From positions 1-6,435 of the forward strand of contig CAMMKL010000125.1 in the NCBI GenBank assembly GCA_946497265.1: DNA of 6,435 nucleotides, written 5' to 3'. Positions 4,952-6,435 of this stretch are shown here, in pieces. Below the pieces are notes generated by a model. It did not search any database and was not told where the DNA came from. It saw only the letters and a program-made list of their open reading frames with translations. This stretch comes from an uncultured Clostridia bacterium. GTDB taxonomy: Bacteria > Bacillota > Clostridia > Oscillospirales > Acutalibacteraceae. Position 1 is the stretch's first letter. The number at the start of each line of letters is the position of its first letter. Both the position numbers and the translations under genes were made by a program.

Positions 4952-6307
4952 TTACTCCACGGCAACGGATGCATCCGGTACAGTCGATGTGGGGGAATCT
5001 TCCTGCGTAAGTACTTTAAGAACATTCTGTACTTCTTCGGCAGCCTGTTCCCCCTGCAAGTGTTCCCAGGCATAAAGCATAAAGCCGTCGCAGCCTTTTT
5101 CCCGGCTGTATTCCACTTCACGCTTCAGGATATCCCCTCCGTTTTTCCAAGTACCTTCGTCGGCGTCACTGCCCGCCTTGTAGACGGCGAGCCCATAATA
5201 AAGCTTAACGTCTTCGCAGCTGACCAATTCCCGCCAGGTATCGGCCATTACATTATAAGGCAGCAACGGATGTTCAAAATTCACGTACACCTGCGGGCAA
5301 AGGTAATCCACATAACCTTTCCGGCTGCCCCAGGTACGCACATCCGCCCCCATATTTTCATCGTTCGACACATTCCCCTGCGGCGAAATGCCGAATTCCA
5401 CCTCCGGGTTCTTGGCTTTGATTGCGCTATACACACCCGAAACCAAGGTATTGATGTTGCTGGTCCGCCATTCGAGCAAGGTCAACGGTTCGCTTCCTTC
5501 CCCCAGCCCGTCACAGTAGGCTTGATAGCTGACGGCGTCAAAATCAGCGCTGGTGGTAGGGTAAAAATAATCGTCGAAATGAATACCATCCACCGGATAG
5601 TTTTCTACAATCTCCTCCACTCCGCGGATAATCCGCTCCCGCACTTGAGGTACGGCGGGATTCAAATATTTTCCGTCTTCCCAATCGATCACCCAACTGT
5701 CGTTGGAAGCGTCTTCGTCTTCCCGGTATTGGCGGTAAGGGTTTGTTTCTGCAAGAGAAGCGGGCGATTCCCCTAGCTGGATGCGCAAAGGGTTCAGCCA
5801 TGCGTGTATTTGCATGCCTTCCCGGTGCGCCGCCTCCACCATATAAGCCAGAGGGTCATAGCCCGGATCTTTTCCCTGCTCGCCCGTCAAAAGGTGCGAC
5901 CAGGGAAAATACTCCGAAGGATACAAAGCGTCCCCATAAGGGCGTACCTGGACAATTAAGGTATTCAACCCGCATTCTTTGGCAACCCGGATGATGTTGT
6001 CAAACTTATCATGAAAAGCCTGTTCGCTGTAATCCGTCCCCGCCATGTTTAGCGTCATATAGGGCACCCACACAGCGCGCATTTCGTCTGGGGGATTGAC
6101 CTCGACATCGTTTTCAAAAAGATGCTGTGCCCCCTGGGGCGTATTGCCGGGCGGCTGGGGAGTTTCGGCCTGCGGGCGGCTGAGGGCGGCGCTGGCCCAA
6201 ATAGATCCCGACAGGAGCAGCAAGGCACAGAAAAACGGCAGCGCCCTTTTCAAAAATCCCATTCGCACAGTGCTGGGGGGCGTATGCAAAAAATCTTGTG
6301 GTTTCAT
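4952..6307 (-). CDS. Secreted GHL10-family (YngK/DigH-like) glycosyl hydrolase
   Basis: The 451-residue product has a signal peptide with no lipobox (core FFCALLLLSGSIWASA), a proline-rich linker and then a complete GHL10 domain (PF02638 type). Numbering here is from the upstream ATG at 6313; subtract 2 for the chosen start. Family landmarks: RAVWV at 79-83, IVQVRPYGDALYPS at 120-133, HAWLNPLR at 170-177, LNPAVPQVR at 217-225, VDGIHFDDYFYP at 241-252, GISPQGN at 308-314 and DYLCPQVY at 336-343. The acidic pair D247/D248 in HFDDY is the most conserved acidic site. In E. coli the family member DigH (YddW) cleaves peptidoglycan glycan strands stripped of stem peptides, so a cell-wall role is a fair inference; the substrate here is not shown. 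The domain ends near residue 435, and a short Ser/Thr/Pro-rich tail follows. The ATG at 6307 is preferred over 6313 because AAAGGG (6322-6317) lies 9 rather than 3 bases upstream. Confidence 0.92.
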   Translation of the reverse strand: MKPQDFLHTPPSTVRMGFLKRALPFFCALLLLSGSIWASAALSRPQAETPQPPGNTPQGAQHLFENDVEVNPPDEMRAVWVPYMTLNMAGTDYSEQAFHDKFDNIIRVAKECGLNTLIVQVRPYGDALYPSEYFPWSHLLTGEQGKDPGYDPLAYMVEAAHREGMQIHAWLNPLRIQLGESPASLAETNPYRQYREDEDASNDSWVIDWEDGKYLNPAVPQVRERIIRGVEEIVENYPVDGIHFDDYFYPTTSADFDAVSYQAYCDGLGEGSEPLTLLEWRTSNINTLVSGVYSAIKAKNPEVEFGISPQGNVSNDENMGADVRTWGSRKGYVDYLCPQVYVNFEHPLLPYNVMADTWRELVSCEDVKLYYGLAVYKAGSDADEGTWKNGGDILKREVEYSREKGCDGFMLYAWEHLQGEQAAEEVQNVLKVLTQEDSPTSTVPDASVAVE

Positions 6308-6313
6308 TGACAT

Positions 6314-6435
6314 CTTCCCTTTATTCCGTTAGGATAGGTGCATAAGCCAAAGCAAAGCGACAGCTTGCCCTTTTCCTTTCGATTAAGGCAGGTACACCGT
6401 TCTTTCCATTTATAGGATGGTACGGACAAAAAAAG
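6314..6435 (-). promoter_or_regulatory. Leader and possible partial promoter of the GHL10 gene
   Basis: No gene is seen in these 122 bases. On the minus strand TATAAA (6414-6409) could be a -10 box; its -35 box would lie mostly beyond the right edge, so it cannot be judged. The minus strand enters the window with CTTTTTTT (6435-6428), which may be the U-tract of a terminator for a leftward gene outside the window. Confidence 0.25.
6317..6322 (-). promoter_or_regulatory. Ribosome binding site that decides the GHL10 start
   Basis: AAAGGG on the minus strand lies 9 bases before the ATG at 6307 but only 3 before the in-frame ATG at 6313. Normal spacing favours 6307; the two proteins differ only by the residues MS. 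Confidence 0.55.

Noticed and set aside
4943..5776. 277-codon open frame on the plus strand, antisense to the GHL10 gene
   Set aside because: It lies wholly opposite a gene with clear family motifs, has only a weak purine stretch before its ATG, and its translation shows no recognisable domain. It is best explained as a shadow of the coding strand.

Overview
The window looks like an ordinary chromosomal stretch from a Gram-positive member of the Bacillota, most likely an anaerobic gut-type Clostridia (inference). Support comes from strong AAGGAGG-type ribosome binding sites, sigma-A-like promoters, a classic lipobox lipoprotein, a tRNA adenosine deaminase of clostridial appearance, and secreted carbohydrate-active proteins carrying cadherin-like and discoidin modules. 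No tRNA, rRNA, CRISPR array, insertion sequence or phage gene was seen.

Layout, left to right. Positions 1-2621 (minus strand) hold the first 873 codons of a very large secreted, multidomain glycoside-hydrolase-like protein whose C-terminus lies beyond the left edge. Positions 2622-2936 are a regulatory intergenic region with two divergent promoters. Downstream of the minus-strand promoter is a set of interleaved inverted repeats, and between the promoters is a purine/pyrimidine hairpin. Positions 2937-3272 (plus strand) encode a small lipocalin-like lipoprotein, followed directly by a perfect 14-bp hairpin terminator that probably also serves the convergent gene. Positions 3317-4845 (minus strand) are a two-gene operon: a CPBP-family intramembrane metalloprotease followed by tadA, overlapping by 4 bases (ATGA). 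This operon has a good extended -10 promoter at 4913-4941. Positions 4952-6307 (minus strand) encode a secreted GHL10 (YngK/DigH-like) glycosyl hydrolase, with its own leader up to the right edge.

The genes do not form one obvious pathway. Three of the five products are exported or surface-anchored (the large glycosidase-like protein, the lipoprotein and the GHL10 protein), one is a membrane protease, and one (TadA) is an essential cytoplasmic tRNA-editing enzyme. The most notable items are the large multidomain protein with an unassigned catalytic domain, the repeat array over its probable transcription start, and the apparent translational dependence of tadA on the upstream membrane protease. 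I found no convincing evidence of a wholly new defence or mobile system.
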